DNA of 64,000 bases from Karstenula rhodostoma CBS 690.94 (Eukaryota > Ascomycota > Dothideomycetes > Pleosporales > Didymosphaeriaceae). Below are positions 34,690 to 42,590 of this stretch, in pieces. The stretch lies in NCBI GenBank assembly GCA_010093485.1, contig MU001494.1:188758-252757 (forward strand), given 5' to 3'. The number at the start of each line of letters is the position of its first letter. The stretch's first letter is position 1. The notes beneath the pieces were generated by a model, which did no database searches, was not told where the DNA came from, and saw only the letters and a list, made by a program, of their open reading frames with translations. The translations under genes and the position numbers were made by a program.

Positions 34690-34908
34690 TCGCGTGCAAA
34701 AGTACCCATGGGCTTTTCCTGTGCTCTAAAAATTCAAAGAACAAGCCGGCATGGGAAACTGTCCGCCTGTGTGTCTGAAAGTCTATATTCGTCCTATGTA
34801 CGGCGGTGTCCTGCTCCCTGGAATCGGATTCTCGCACTATGAGCCGGAGGCAGTGATGGTGATGGTGATACGCAGTACTATATATAGTAGGAGGGAGAGG
34901 AAAAAAGG

Positions 34909-34977
34909 TATAAATACACCCCGCTTCTCCCCTTCTACGTTTTCTTCACATTTCGTTCACGGGGTGGTTGATTAAAA
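34909..34977 (+). promoter_or_regulatory. Leader module 5
   Basis: TATAAATA at 34909, CTTCACATTTC at 34944 (35 nt downstream), TTGATTAAAA ending 34977. Confidence 0.65.
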
Positions 34978-35177
34978 GAAAATCCCGACACGGCGCATGT
35001 GCATGTCACGTGTTCTTCAAAAAGCGATGCGAGTGCTTCTTCTTTGTCTAAAAGCTGGTATTAATCCTTGTTATGGCGGAGTCGTGGTCTCGGTCTCCTG
35101 TTCCGTTCCCTCGACATCGAAAACATCGCGCGCGTGTGTGATAGTCATTGGCACCATCGTTTGAGCTTGCTTGCTTG

Positions 35178-35418
35178 ACTGAAAGCTGGTCGTGAATCGG
35201 TTAATGGGGGTTTTCTGCTGCTTCTAAAGATGCATTGCGCAATGTCCGAGGCTGGGGCTGGGGGTGCTTTTTGGTTGAAATGCTACTCGCGCAGCTCCTC
35301 GGTAGGGGGTTGGTTCGTTTCTCCAAAACTCAGTCATGGATCGTGTATGTGGGAGGGCTTGCGGGTGTGTGACAACCGAAGCCGCTTGGTGTTATTGGAC
35401 GGGGAGAGAGGGTTGGGG
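35178..35418 (+). repeat. Sub-array 6
   Basis: Starts with a TATA-less leader (GCTTGCTTGACTGAAA ending 35184). Spacers at 35185-35202, 35230-35247, 35281-35298, 35329-35345 and 35376-35393, i.e. 18, 18, 18, 17 and 18 nt. Repeats are more degenerate than in modules 1-4 but keep the AAAA/ACAA 3' edge. Confidence 0.65.
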
Positions 35419-35491
35419 TATATATACTGTTTACTTGCTGTGGAAATCTTGTTCTTTACACTACACATCGAGCTGGGCTTGCTCAACAAAA
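35419..35491 (+). promoter_or_regulatory. Leader module 7
   Basis: TATATATA at 35419, CTTTACACTA about 35 nt downstream, then GCTTGCTCAACAAAA ending 35491. Confidence 0.6.
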
Positions 35492-35812
35492 AAGTAGAGA
35501 CGATCAAACCATGTGCTGTTTTGCTGTGTCTTCTGAAAACGTCAGTAAATCATTACATGTGGGGGAGTGCTTGTGTGCTTGAAAATGCAGAAAATGAGTC
35601 ACTATGGGGGATTTCTCGTTTCTCCACAAGTCAATTTGGAACTGCTCATTGGGGAGTAGGCGAGTATCTAAAACAGCAGAGCTTGGTGCTCATGGGGAGG
35701 TGTGCGATGTTTTCTGAAATTTGGACTAGAGAGGCTGTACGAGGGAGTAAGCGCGGGTGTCCAAAATCCCATCGTTCAGGTATTGGTGGGAAGTGTACCT
35801 GTGTGTCCAACA
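35492..35812 (+). repeat. Sub-array 7, seven units
   Basis: Spacers 35492-35509, 35540-35555, 35586-35602, 35630-35646, 35674-35690 and 35720-35737 (18, 16, 17, 17, 17, 18 nt), plus one less sharp after 35766. Repeats keep (C/T)ATGGGG or CATGTG at the 5' edge and TCTAAAA, CTGAAA or TCCAAAA at the 3' edge. The run leads straight into the next TATA element. Confidence 0.7.
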
Positions 35813-35877
35813 ATATAAAGCTCGCCCGACGAAGTGAACTCTTCACACTACTTTTAAGCCTGCTTGTGCAACTAAAA
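35813..35877 (+). promoter_or_regulatory. Leader module 8
   Basis: TATAAAG at 35813, CTTCACACTA at 35841 (28 nt downstream), TGCTTGTGCAACTAAAA ending 35877. Confidence 0.6.
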
Positions 35878-36480
35878 TGGCAGCTCTCAGACCTAATGGG
35901 CTTGTCTTGTAGGCTCTGAAAACATCAGTGACGCCCTCCGATGGGGGGATCTTCGCGAGGTCCAAAATGCAGTTTCAGCTCCTGCTATGGAGGGAGTCTG
36001 CTCGTTAGGTTAAAATTAGTACACATCGCTACATGTGGGAGTGGGTGCAGGTGTCTTAAAACGCATAGAAGACCTTTCGATGAAGAGGAGTGACTCTTTG
36101 TCCCCAACTCCGAAACTCAGTCTACGGGGCGAATTTCTTACGAGGAATCTGAGAGGAGCGGTTGACTAAAAGCCGTCCGGGTTACGGCCCATGGGCTTGT
36201 CCTGGATTCAGAAAGACCACCAGAGTTTGCACATGGGCTTTCCCTGTGTCTTGTAAAAGGCAAAAAGATGCCAGAATATGGGATACTGTTTGTGTGGTGT
36301 AAGATTTGCCGTTTTGCTCTTACTATGGAGGGAGTCTGGCCGTGTGCTTGAGGTTTGCATGGGGAAGTAGACACAGATGTCTGAGGACAGTACCGCTCAG
36401 GGTCATGGAAGTTTCTGCGTGGTTGCTCAAAATGGATGAATTCAAGATGATGGGGGATGTCTCCCTTTCCCTCTGATATC
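35878..36480 (+). repeat. Sub-arrays 8-9
   Basis: Spacers 35878-35895, 35923-35940, 35968-35985, 36016-36031 and 36062-36079. A TATA-less GTTGACTAAAA leader ends at 36171, then come spacers 36172-36189, 36215-36231, 36259-36276, 36305-36323, 36387-36403 and 36433-36449. ATGG-to-ATGG distances in the second part are 42, 45 and 46 bp. One unit near 36350 is shortened, showing local slippage. Confidence 0.7.
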
Positions 36481-36540
36481 CACCTCATCATGATCTTGGC
36501 GGTTTGGTTCGCTGTCTCTGCCTGTGCAGGGGGAGAGTGA

Positions 36541-36613
36541 TATAAAACACCGCTCCTATTTGCCTTCGAACTCTTCTCTTTGCAAGATGGCTAAGAGTAA
36601 TGGGTGACTAAAA
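36541..36613 (+). promoter_or_regulatory. Leader module 10
   Basis: TATAAAA at 36541, CTCTTCTCTTTGC about 30 nt downstream, GGGTGACTAAAA ending 36613. Confidence 0.6.
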
Positions 36614-36950
36614 GGTGCTTCCAGACGAAATAATGGGCTTTTCCGGTGCTCTAAAAGTACCAGATATCACAATCAATGACGGAGAATGGCCGCGCATTGT
36701 TTGAAATCCATAGCTCATATGTTCATGGCAGTCTGCCTTCGTCTCCAAAAACCGGACCCGTCTTTGTCATGGGCTGGTCCTGGGCTCTAGGATGCCATTC
36801 ACCTGCCAGCACGGAGGGGTGCGCTTGTGCCACCACATGTTGGTCTGCTTTCCTCTCCAAAACTCCGATTCACCTCTATTGTGGGTGGTCTTGAGTCCCA
36901 AAATCCCTACTGTCGAGACATGGAAGAGTGTGCTTTGAGGCTCAGAATCT
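36614..36950 (+). repeat. Sub-array 10
   Basis: Spacers 36614-36631, 36657-36674, 36707-36723, 36751-36767, 36793-36810 and 36863-36880, with a shortened one at 36904-36918. One unit (about 36835-36862) directly abuts its neighbour without a spacer. The first repeat again carries the R1 form. Confidence 0.65.
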
Positions 36951-38714
36951 CGAACATTGTAGCCTTGCCATCGTAATTGGATATCGCCCAACATGGCGCT
37001 GCCGTATAGGGGGGATTATAAAAACACTCATTAGTGCTGTGGCAGCTCCCATTTTGGCGTACTGTAGGTAGTTGAAATTTTGGACACACAGGCTCACCCT
37101 TCCATTAACCCGCCTTGTTTCCACAGCAGTTTTAGGAGGAAAGGGCAGCTCCCCATCGTGCGTCTCTCATAATGCTATTCGTTCGCCCAACCATAAGACA
37201 CACGCAATGATCTTACTCGTTACAGGACACACGCATGAGACCTGCTCCTGTAGTGTTTTTGGTATCAAAACCTACTCACAAGTGTCCAATATATCGTGCA
37301 TCTTTCTGAACCACGCAGTCACATCCTCCATAGCGAGTACGATAATCGGATTATAGATAACAGAAGGAGCGCGCCATGGTGTTTTCTTCTTTCCTCCCAA
37401 AGTTACTCAACCCGCCCCACATGGGAGTCTCCTCCCTCCTGTTTCCAAACCAGGAGTCTGATTATTGTTGTTGTGGATATACAATCTTTCTTAGCACCGA
37501 TAGAAGAATACAGCCAGCGAGTTGGAGCTGTCAGCCTTGTTCAGCACGCTTTTTTCGGGTGGACATGACCAAAAGATCTCGCAGCCAGCGCCATGTGCTC
37601 CTCCTGCATTCTCCAAAATCAAGTAGATTTCAAGTGACGAATAAGTCTACTTGCTTTATTATAACTGCACCAAGGTTATAATACGAGAGACTCCTCGTTC
37701 CTTTAAAATTTATTTACTCGGAAATATGATGGTGCGATTTGCGCGTGTGTCCAAAACCCTATGAGCTATAAGGCATGCTAGAGATTTGTTCGTTAAAGCT
37801 CAACGCGAAAACCATGCATTGAATCGTCCCTTTTTAGGGTTCGAAAAGCTGGCATACCATTATGGAATGGTGGACTCCTCGTTATTGTGGAAAGCGTCCA
37901 CTGAAACGGTATGGGATTCTCCTCCCTTTATCCCAAGAAAATTCGTCATGTAGATGCTTAGCTCTATGTCTTCCAGGGAAAGTATCACGAAAATAACGAG
38001 CGGAATAAATGTCACTCATTAGGGTGGCGTGTGTTCATGCCTATCCTTCAACCATGCCTGACTAAAACCTCAATACCTACATGCTTATGGACGCGTTCTG
38101 AGTCTGTTGAGATTAACATATTGAGTTTTGATGGAGGACTGCTTGCGGGGCTTAAATTCTCTACACTTACTGCTATGGAAGATGGTGCTCCTGTATCCGA
38201 CAATATTTTCTGCCGCACATATAGCAACGTTTCTGTGGTCCATAAAATGGTAGCGATTGGAACGATATGCACTGCGCGCTGTTTTAATCTTTATATAGCC
38301 TTTGCTATGCTGGTATGTATAAATATTTGTCCAAAAGTTTTTGCAGCATGCCGCATCGAGGTACTGTTTTTGCTCGACTAAAAGAGAGAAGGAAGGAGAC
38401 ATGGGAGCGTCTGTAGTCTACAATTTTTCGACTAGGAGTTTCTTGGAAGCCTTTTTCCTGTTCTGTCCTACAAACACTAATCAGTGACCCGCACAGAAGA
38501 GTGTTCTTGGTCATTCCGCAAACACCGGCAGTTGGATATGAACCCATCGATGGGCCTGTCCTGTGCTCCAAAAGCATACGACGTGGATGGAATAGGCTGG
38601 GGGATTGGGATAATGCGTTTCGCTAGAAGAGATCGAATATCTCTATCATGGTGTACGCTATGCCAGGGGAAGAGCATGTTAGAATATAGGATTGTGGCGT
38701 CGATCGTGATACGC
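36951..38714 (+). repeat. Degenerate part of the array
   Basis: Unit structure is patchy but still detectable. Clear spacers: 37402-37419, 37575-37591, 37757-37773, 38068-38085 (after a GACTAAAA leader at about 38060), 38113-38129 and 38157-38173. TATA-like elements lie at about 37018 and 38318; the latter is followed by GCTCGACTAAAA ending 38383. Many repeats have lost the AAAA edge. I read this as the oldest or most mutated stretch. Confidence 0.5.
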
Positions 38715-38895
38715 GAGAGACTATAGCACCTCCCTCTATTTATATACTATGTCTATAACTTATCTTACTCTATTAGCCCTTAAATTTATCCTATTCTATA
38801 GTATTTAAGTAGTATTAAGATAGTTAAAGTAATAATAATTCTAGAGCTATAGTTATATATAACTTACCTTACTAATTACTTTAATACTCCCTTCT
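38715..38895. repeat. AT-rich island inside the array
   Basis: About 180 bp made almost entirely of A/T with many TA steps (for example TCTATTTATATACTATG), sharply different from the flanking sequence and similar in texture to the right-edge AT-rich block. It probably represents a small RIP-mutated insertion that interrupts the array. Confidence 0.6.
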
Positions 38896-40479
38896 CTTCG
38901 CGCGCCTTCCTATTGTCTTCCACAACTCTAGGATCCCCACATGGTATACGCTAAGTGTCTAAATACATAACTGGTGAACAAGTATAGAGTCCTGTGCTTG
39001 GACGAAACCTGACTGCGCATAGGATGATATTTCTGGCGTTTGCAAACGAACGCGTAAGTCTCTTGGTGAGACGCCGCTTGTTGTAGCAAAGCAGATGGAT
39101 GTGCAAACCATGGGATGGTGTGCCTGTGGGTTTTAAAGTGTGCAAGATTTGCAATGATGCGGTGTCCCGCGCTCGAGGAAAAATAGGAATTAGGGAGTGT
39201 ATAGAGCTGCTCCTCACTCCAAAAGACGCGAATCCAGCCCATGAGAAGGTTGTGTTTGGGCCGAGACGTGTGGAAATATCTAATTGATGCGGACGTTTGT
39301 AATCTATAGAGTAGGACATATGTATGGGAAATTTTATTGAAGTTTGATGGCGTTGTGCTTGTTTGCTTCGAATATAAGACTTCCTGGGATCATGCTGATT
39401 TCATGTGCTTCAAAAACGTCTCCGAAGAGTTGATGTGGCTGAGTGCGCGTTGCACCGAGAATCGAATGTTCACAAACGTGGTGGCGTGCGCCGGTGTCTG
39501 AGATCTGAGACTGAATAAGGCTGTGGGGATATCTCGTGCTTTCAATGTGTCATTACATGTATGATGGAGAGTCAATGGTAGCTCTAAGCTTCGGTATCGG
39601 TGCACGTATTTCTCCTCAAATCACATACCTGTAGCTTACTCCCTCCCATGGAATCTGAGCCTAGCTCGACTAAAAGGTTTCGTGTGACATACCATGGCCC
39701 AGCGAGGCGTGTCTTGAAATCACAGCTTTCCCTAAATATAGGAAGGATATTGCTCGGTGTCTAAAAGTATCACTCAACTTTGGACAACTATGAGGCCGTA
39801 TGGAGTCCTACCGTGCGTCAAGGATCCGAACACCAGATATTTGATAGATGAGTGTTCTTGCCGGCCAAAAGAACCACGGGGCTACCACATGGGTAGAAGT
39901 GCGCTGGGAAATTCTCTTCTGTCGACAAAGAACATAAATACTGGCCCTTTGGCCCTAAATTTCTTTCTCCACAGTTTCCCTGGTATCGAAAAAACGTTGG
40001 GCATACAGGAATCCATGAGATCTTTTTTAAGCGCCTAGAACACATAGGCATGTGTTTCATGGAAGTTTGCTTGCGACCTTGGATTCCTACATCTACCACA
40101 TGGGTGGGGGTGCACTCGAAGATTACCCTGGTGATGCAAATCATCATCACAACGTGAACGTCCTGGTCTTCTCTTCTCCAGTAACCCGTAAAGGCATGCA
40201 TTACCTTTTCCTGTCCCGTTTCCTCTACATATTGACCTCGCCACTCCCAAAAAACGAAAATAACAGATATCGCTCGCGCATGTGGTCCGTTCAAAATTCC
40301 TCTGGCTCCAGTGAATAGTGGGACTGCTCCGCGAACCTGCAAAAGTAAGAAGACCCATTATGGGTAATCTTTCCATCGCTTGGCCGTTCTCACTAGCCGA
40401 TATGCGTGCTGGGCGGCCATCTATCCATATCATGATTATCGCCACCTTTATTAGCCGCTGCGCACACAAAGAAAGAGCT
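38896..40479 (+). repeat. Array remnants after the AT-rich island
   Basis: Mostly degenerate. Convincing pieces: leader AGCTCGACTAAAA ending 39675 with spacers 39676-39692 and 39720-39736, and spacer 39871-39887 before a CATGGG repeat. Between these the sequence has scattered CATGG and CAAAA edges without regular spacing. No protein gene is recognised. Confidence 0.45.
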
Positions 40480-40540
40480 TATAAACCACCGCCTTCCCGC
40501 CCTGGTGATTCTTCACACCGACTCCAAAGCTTCACTAAAA
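40480..40540 (+). promoter_or_regulatory. Leader module 15
   Basis: TATAAAC at 40480, CTTCACACC at 40511 (31 nt downstream), TTCACTAAAA ending 40540. Confidence 0.6.
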
Positions 40541-41247
40541 AAGGGAGAAAAGGTGGATGATGGTCTTTCTTGGCTTGTCCAAAGGTCCTTGATCTCCGAC
40601 CCATGAGTGGGCTCTCTGTGTCTCTAAAAGGAGCGAAGTAAGATGCTTTTGAGCATCTAGAGCCGACCTGGCCAGATCGCGCTGTACGGAGAAGAGTTGC
40701 GGTATCGCGATGCCCACCATCATCATCATCATCATCATCATCATCACTGTTTTTGAAGGATGTGCTGAAAGGGATTAGAACTATAGAACCTGTTTCCGCC
40801 TCTCCTATTCTGTCCACTACAGTTTCCAGTGCGCTTGACTAAAAGATGGGTGCAATCATATTATGGGCTTCCTTGGAAGCCCTGGAGTTTAAAACATCTA
40901 ACTACTCAGAAAAATGTGCGTGCGTCTAACGCTTGCCAATATATCCTCTATGTACTGCTTATTGTCATCATCATCATCATTATCGACATCGTTAGTCTCC
41001 CTGCTGGAAGGATCAAGTATCTATAAGTACCACTCGCACCTGCGTTTCGCTATTCCCCACAGTACATTTTCCAGCGTGTTTGGATAAAAACCGTATCTTT
41101 CTTGTACCATGTCTTCCTAAACTCCAAAAGCAAAAACACATGTGCGGAGCTGTGCTGTGGCTCCAAAACCCGACCAATCTCAAGTCATGGAAGGTTGACC
41201 TTCATCACTACCATCATCAATCTGCATAACAGAACGAGTCAAAAGCT
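40541..41247 (+). repeat. Sub-arrays 15-17 with ATC/CAT microsatellites
   Basis: Spacers 40541-40558, 40585-40601, 40845-40861 (after TTGACTAAAA at about 40836-40844), 40895-40912 and 41169-41185. A (CAT)n/(ATC)n run at about 40719-40747 and another at 40968-40985 lie upstream of the next leader. A TATAAG-type element at about 41022 precedes a GGATAAAA leader. Confidence 0.6.
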
Positions 41248-41314
41248 ATAAAAACCCCTCCTACCAGACCTATACTGCCCTTTCCACTGCACTTGTGAAT
41301 TTGCTCGACTAAAA
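41248..41314 (+). promoter_or_regulatory. Leader module 18
   Basis: TATAAAAA at 41248, CTTTCCACTGC about 32 nt downstream, TTTGCTCGACTAAAA ending 41314. Preceded by CAT/ATC-rich sequence (about 41198-41220). Confidence 0.65.
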
Positions 41315-41742
41315 CAGAACGAAAGCTTTCTGTATATGCCTCCCAGGGTTTTTACAAAGATATTCAACCCAATCAATTCTCATGGGTGGAGCTGTGCTGT
41401 GTGTCTGAAATCGCGAGCTGCGAGTTCCCATGGAAGGGGGTACCAACAATATCATGATGAAGCTCATCACCGTCATCATCCTGCTGCTCAAAGTTCAAGC
41501 AGGCTATGATACTCCTCCTACCAGACCTATACTGCTCTTCACACCACCCTCGAGTTGCTCGACTAAATGTACAAACACTACAAGTGATGTGTGTCTGAGT
41601 GGTTAAAAGAGTTAATCGCATCTACGAATGGGGAGATCTGTGCTGTACATCTAAAATTCCTACCCATACTGGTATGTACAAGCATCATCATCATCACCAC
41701 CACCATCCCCCCACCCAGCCCATACCCTAAACCATACATAAG
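41315..41742 (+). repeat. Sub-arrays 18-19
   Basis: Spacers 41315-41332, 41361-41380, 41411-41428, then leader 19 (TATGATA at 41505, CTTCACACC at 41537, GCTCGACTAAA ending 41567), spacers 41609-41626 and 41657-41672. ATC/CAC triplet runs lie at about 41450-41482 and 41680-41707, each upstream of the following TATA-like element. Confidence 0.6.
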
Positions 41743-41811
41743 GTATAAATTCCCTATCATTTATACTCCTCCACCATCCACACCGCCCTCGGGTTGGTTG
41801 CTCGACTAAAA
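41743..41811 (+). promoter_or_regulatory. Leader module 20
   Basis: TATAAATT at 41743, CATCCACACC about 32 nt downstream, GGTTGCTCGACTAAAA ending 41811. Confidence 0.65.
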
Positions 41812-42012
41812 GAAAACAACAATGGAACACATGTCCCTCCCTCCCTGGGTGTCTAAGAACAGCGAAGCATTCATCCCATGAGTGGATCCGTCCCGCAGAT
41901 CCTAAACCAATCGTAATCGCTCTCCAAGGCTGGACGAATGTATAAAATAGTGATGGTTGTTATTATCACCACCCTCCCCCCTCCCAACCCACACCCCAAA
42001 TCGAACACAAAG
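41812..42012 (+). repeat. Sub-array 20
   Basis: Spacers 41812-41829, 41859-41876 and 41907-41924, all 18 nt. The first repeat begins CATGTCCCTCCC and ends GGGTGTCTAAGA, a variant that recurs as CATGTGCC.. at 42100 and 42241. Confidence 0.7.
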
Positions 42013-42081
42013 TATAAATACCGCCTCCTCACCCACGCCTGTTATGTTCTTCACACTACCTTTCAAGTTACTCAACTAAAA
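42013..42081 (+). promoter_or_regulatory. Leader module 21
   Basis: TATAAATA at 42013, CTTCACACTA at 42049 (36 nt downstream), TTACTCAACTAAAA ending 42081. An ATTATCACCACC stretch lies about 50 nt upstream. Confidence 0.7.
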
Positions 42082-42340
42082 GATCAAGAAGCTGAATTCC
42101 ATGTGCCTCCCTCCCTGGGTGTCTAAAAACAGACCCAGCTAAGTTACATGGGTGGACTTGGGTCGTGCGTCTAAAACCATCCTGCCAAGCATAATAGCAG
42201 GATTCGGGTCGTGCGTCTAAAACCGGCACTCACCTGAAATCATGTGCCTCCCGTCCTGGGTGTCTAAAATGATTGGATACCAAGCAATATGGCTGGAGTC
42301 GGATTGCGCGTCTAAAACGAGATTAGGGTTAGGGTTAGGG
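42082..42340 (+). repeat. Terminal sub-array: six consecutive 18-nt spacers
   Basis: The cleanest run. Spacers 42082-42099 (GATCAAGAAGCTGAATTC), 42129-42146 (ACAGACCCAGCTAAGTTA), 42177-42194 (CCATCCTGCCAAGCATAA), 42223-42240 (CCGGCACTCACCTGAAAT), 42270-42287 (TGATTGGATACCAAGCAA) and 42318-42335 (CGAGATTAGGGTTAGGGT). Intervening repeats are 28-30 nt and all end GTCTAAAA. Two repeat flavours mix: one ending CTGGGTGTCTAAAA, the other ending TGCGTCTAAAA. The last spacer slot is telomere-like, and no repeat follows it. Confidence 0.85.
42323..42340 (+). repeat. Interstitial telomeric repeat (TTAGGG)3
   Basis: Three perfect TTAGGG units followed by extra G. They fill the last spacer position of the array and mark its right end. 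TTAGGG is the usual telomere repeat of filamentous ascomycetes. Confidence 0.9.
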
Positions 42341-42590
42341 GGGTTTTTGTTTGTTGTGTACGAATCCGCACTTTCTAGCCAAATGGGATCTGTGGGAGGT
42401 TTGGCGGTGCGGGTTTGGGGATGGATTAATCAGTGTGCTTGTCATCGAAATATACTCGAGTGTTTTCCAGGACGATACATGCGTCTCCCGCACCGTCTAT
42501 ATCTAAACTAAATCCATCACCCCAGGAACCCCAGTCCTGCATATTCTAACCTACCATCACCTCTACATCTTCCACCCCCTCGCCACCCCA
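42341..42590. other. Junction between array and MFS gene
   Basis: Ordinary sequence without array units; it probably includes the MFS 3' UTR, with C-rich sequence from about 42540. Confidence 0.45.

Larger units (their letters stand above)
33779..35100 (+). repeat. Sub-arrays 1-5, best higher-order copies
   Basis: Five related modules of about 290-320 bp. Each has leader, spacer, repeat R1 (starts ATGGGCTTGTCC, ends TGTGCTCTAAAA), spacer, repeat R2 (starts CATGGGAGACTGT, ends GTGTGTCTAAAA), spacer and R3 (starts TATGGCGGTGGCGTGG). Spacers: 33779-33796, 33822-33839, 33869-33885; 34078-34094, 34120-34137, 34175-34190; 34369-34385, 34411-34427, 34467-34484; 34690-34706, 34732-34749, 34781-34798; 34978-34995, 35054-35071. 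R2 length varies by expansion of CTGC or GT units (34138-34174; 34428-34466). R1 copies differ by a few bases, while first-position spacers such as TGGACCGCAACGCCCACT, CCTACTAAGTGCCTAGC and TCGCGTGCAAAAGTACC show no similarity. Confidence 0.8.
33661..42340 (+). repeat. Repeat-spacer array, about 46-bp period, with recurrent promoter-like leaders
   Basis: An 8.6 kb tract without a supported protein gene. Its unit is a degenerate repeat of about 25-30 nt that starts (C/T)ATGG and ends (T/C)(C/T)TAAAA or CCAAAA, followed by a variable segment. I delimited about 65 variable segments by hand: 16-20 nt long, 18 most common, 17 next. I noticed no two alike. About 20 leader modules (consensus TTGCTYGACTAAAA, usually with TATAAATA and CTTCACACTA upstream) divide the tract into sub-arrays of about 2-9 units. 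Unit frames change at nearly every step because repeat plus spacer is not a multiple of three, so the tract is not one coding repeat. It is bounded by pan2 on the left and (TTAGGG)3 on the right. I know of no described fungal element with this layout. Function unknown. Alternatives: diverged minisatellite, transcription-factor-binding array, or a precursor of small RNAs. Confidence 0.85.

Noticed and set aside
34707..34731. On the minus strand the array repeat starts TTTTAGAGC, similar to the start of type II CRISPR repeats.
   Set aside because: The likeness covers about nine bases of low complexity, the host is a eukaryote, repeats are degenerate, and no cas-like gene or palindromic repeat is present. 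I do not call it a CRISPR array.
35230..35919. A 229-codon plus frame across the array.
   Set aside because: It runs through many repeat-spacer units and a TATA-like leader, has no domain, and unit lengths not divisible by three make a shared reading frame impossible in neighbouring modules. Chance frame.
33661..42340. The array as a transposon or ribosomal-DNA-type tandem repeat.
   Set aside because: No terminal repeats, no transposase or reverse-transcriptase coding, no rRNA or tRNA similarity, and units too short and too variable in half their length for a recent satellite.
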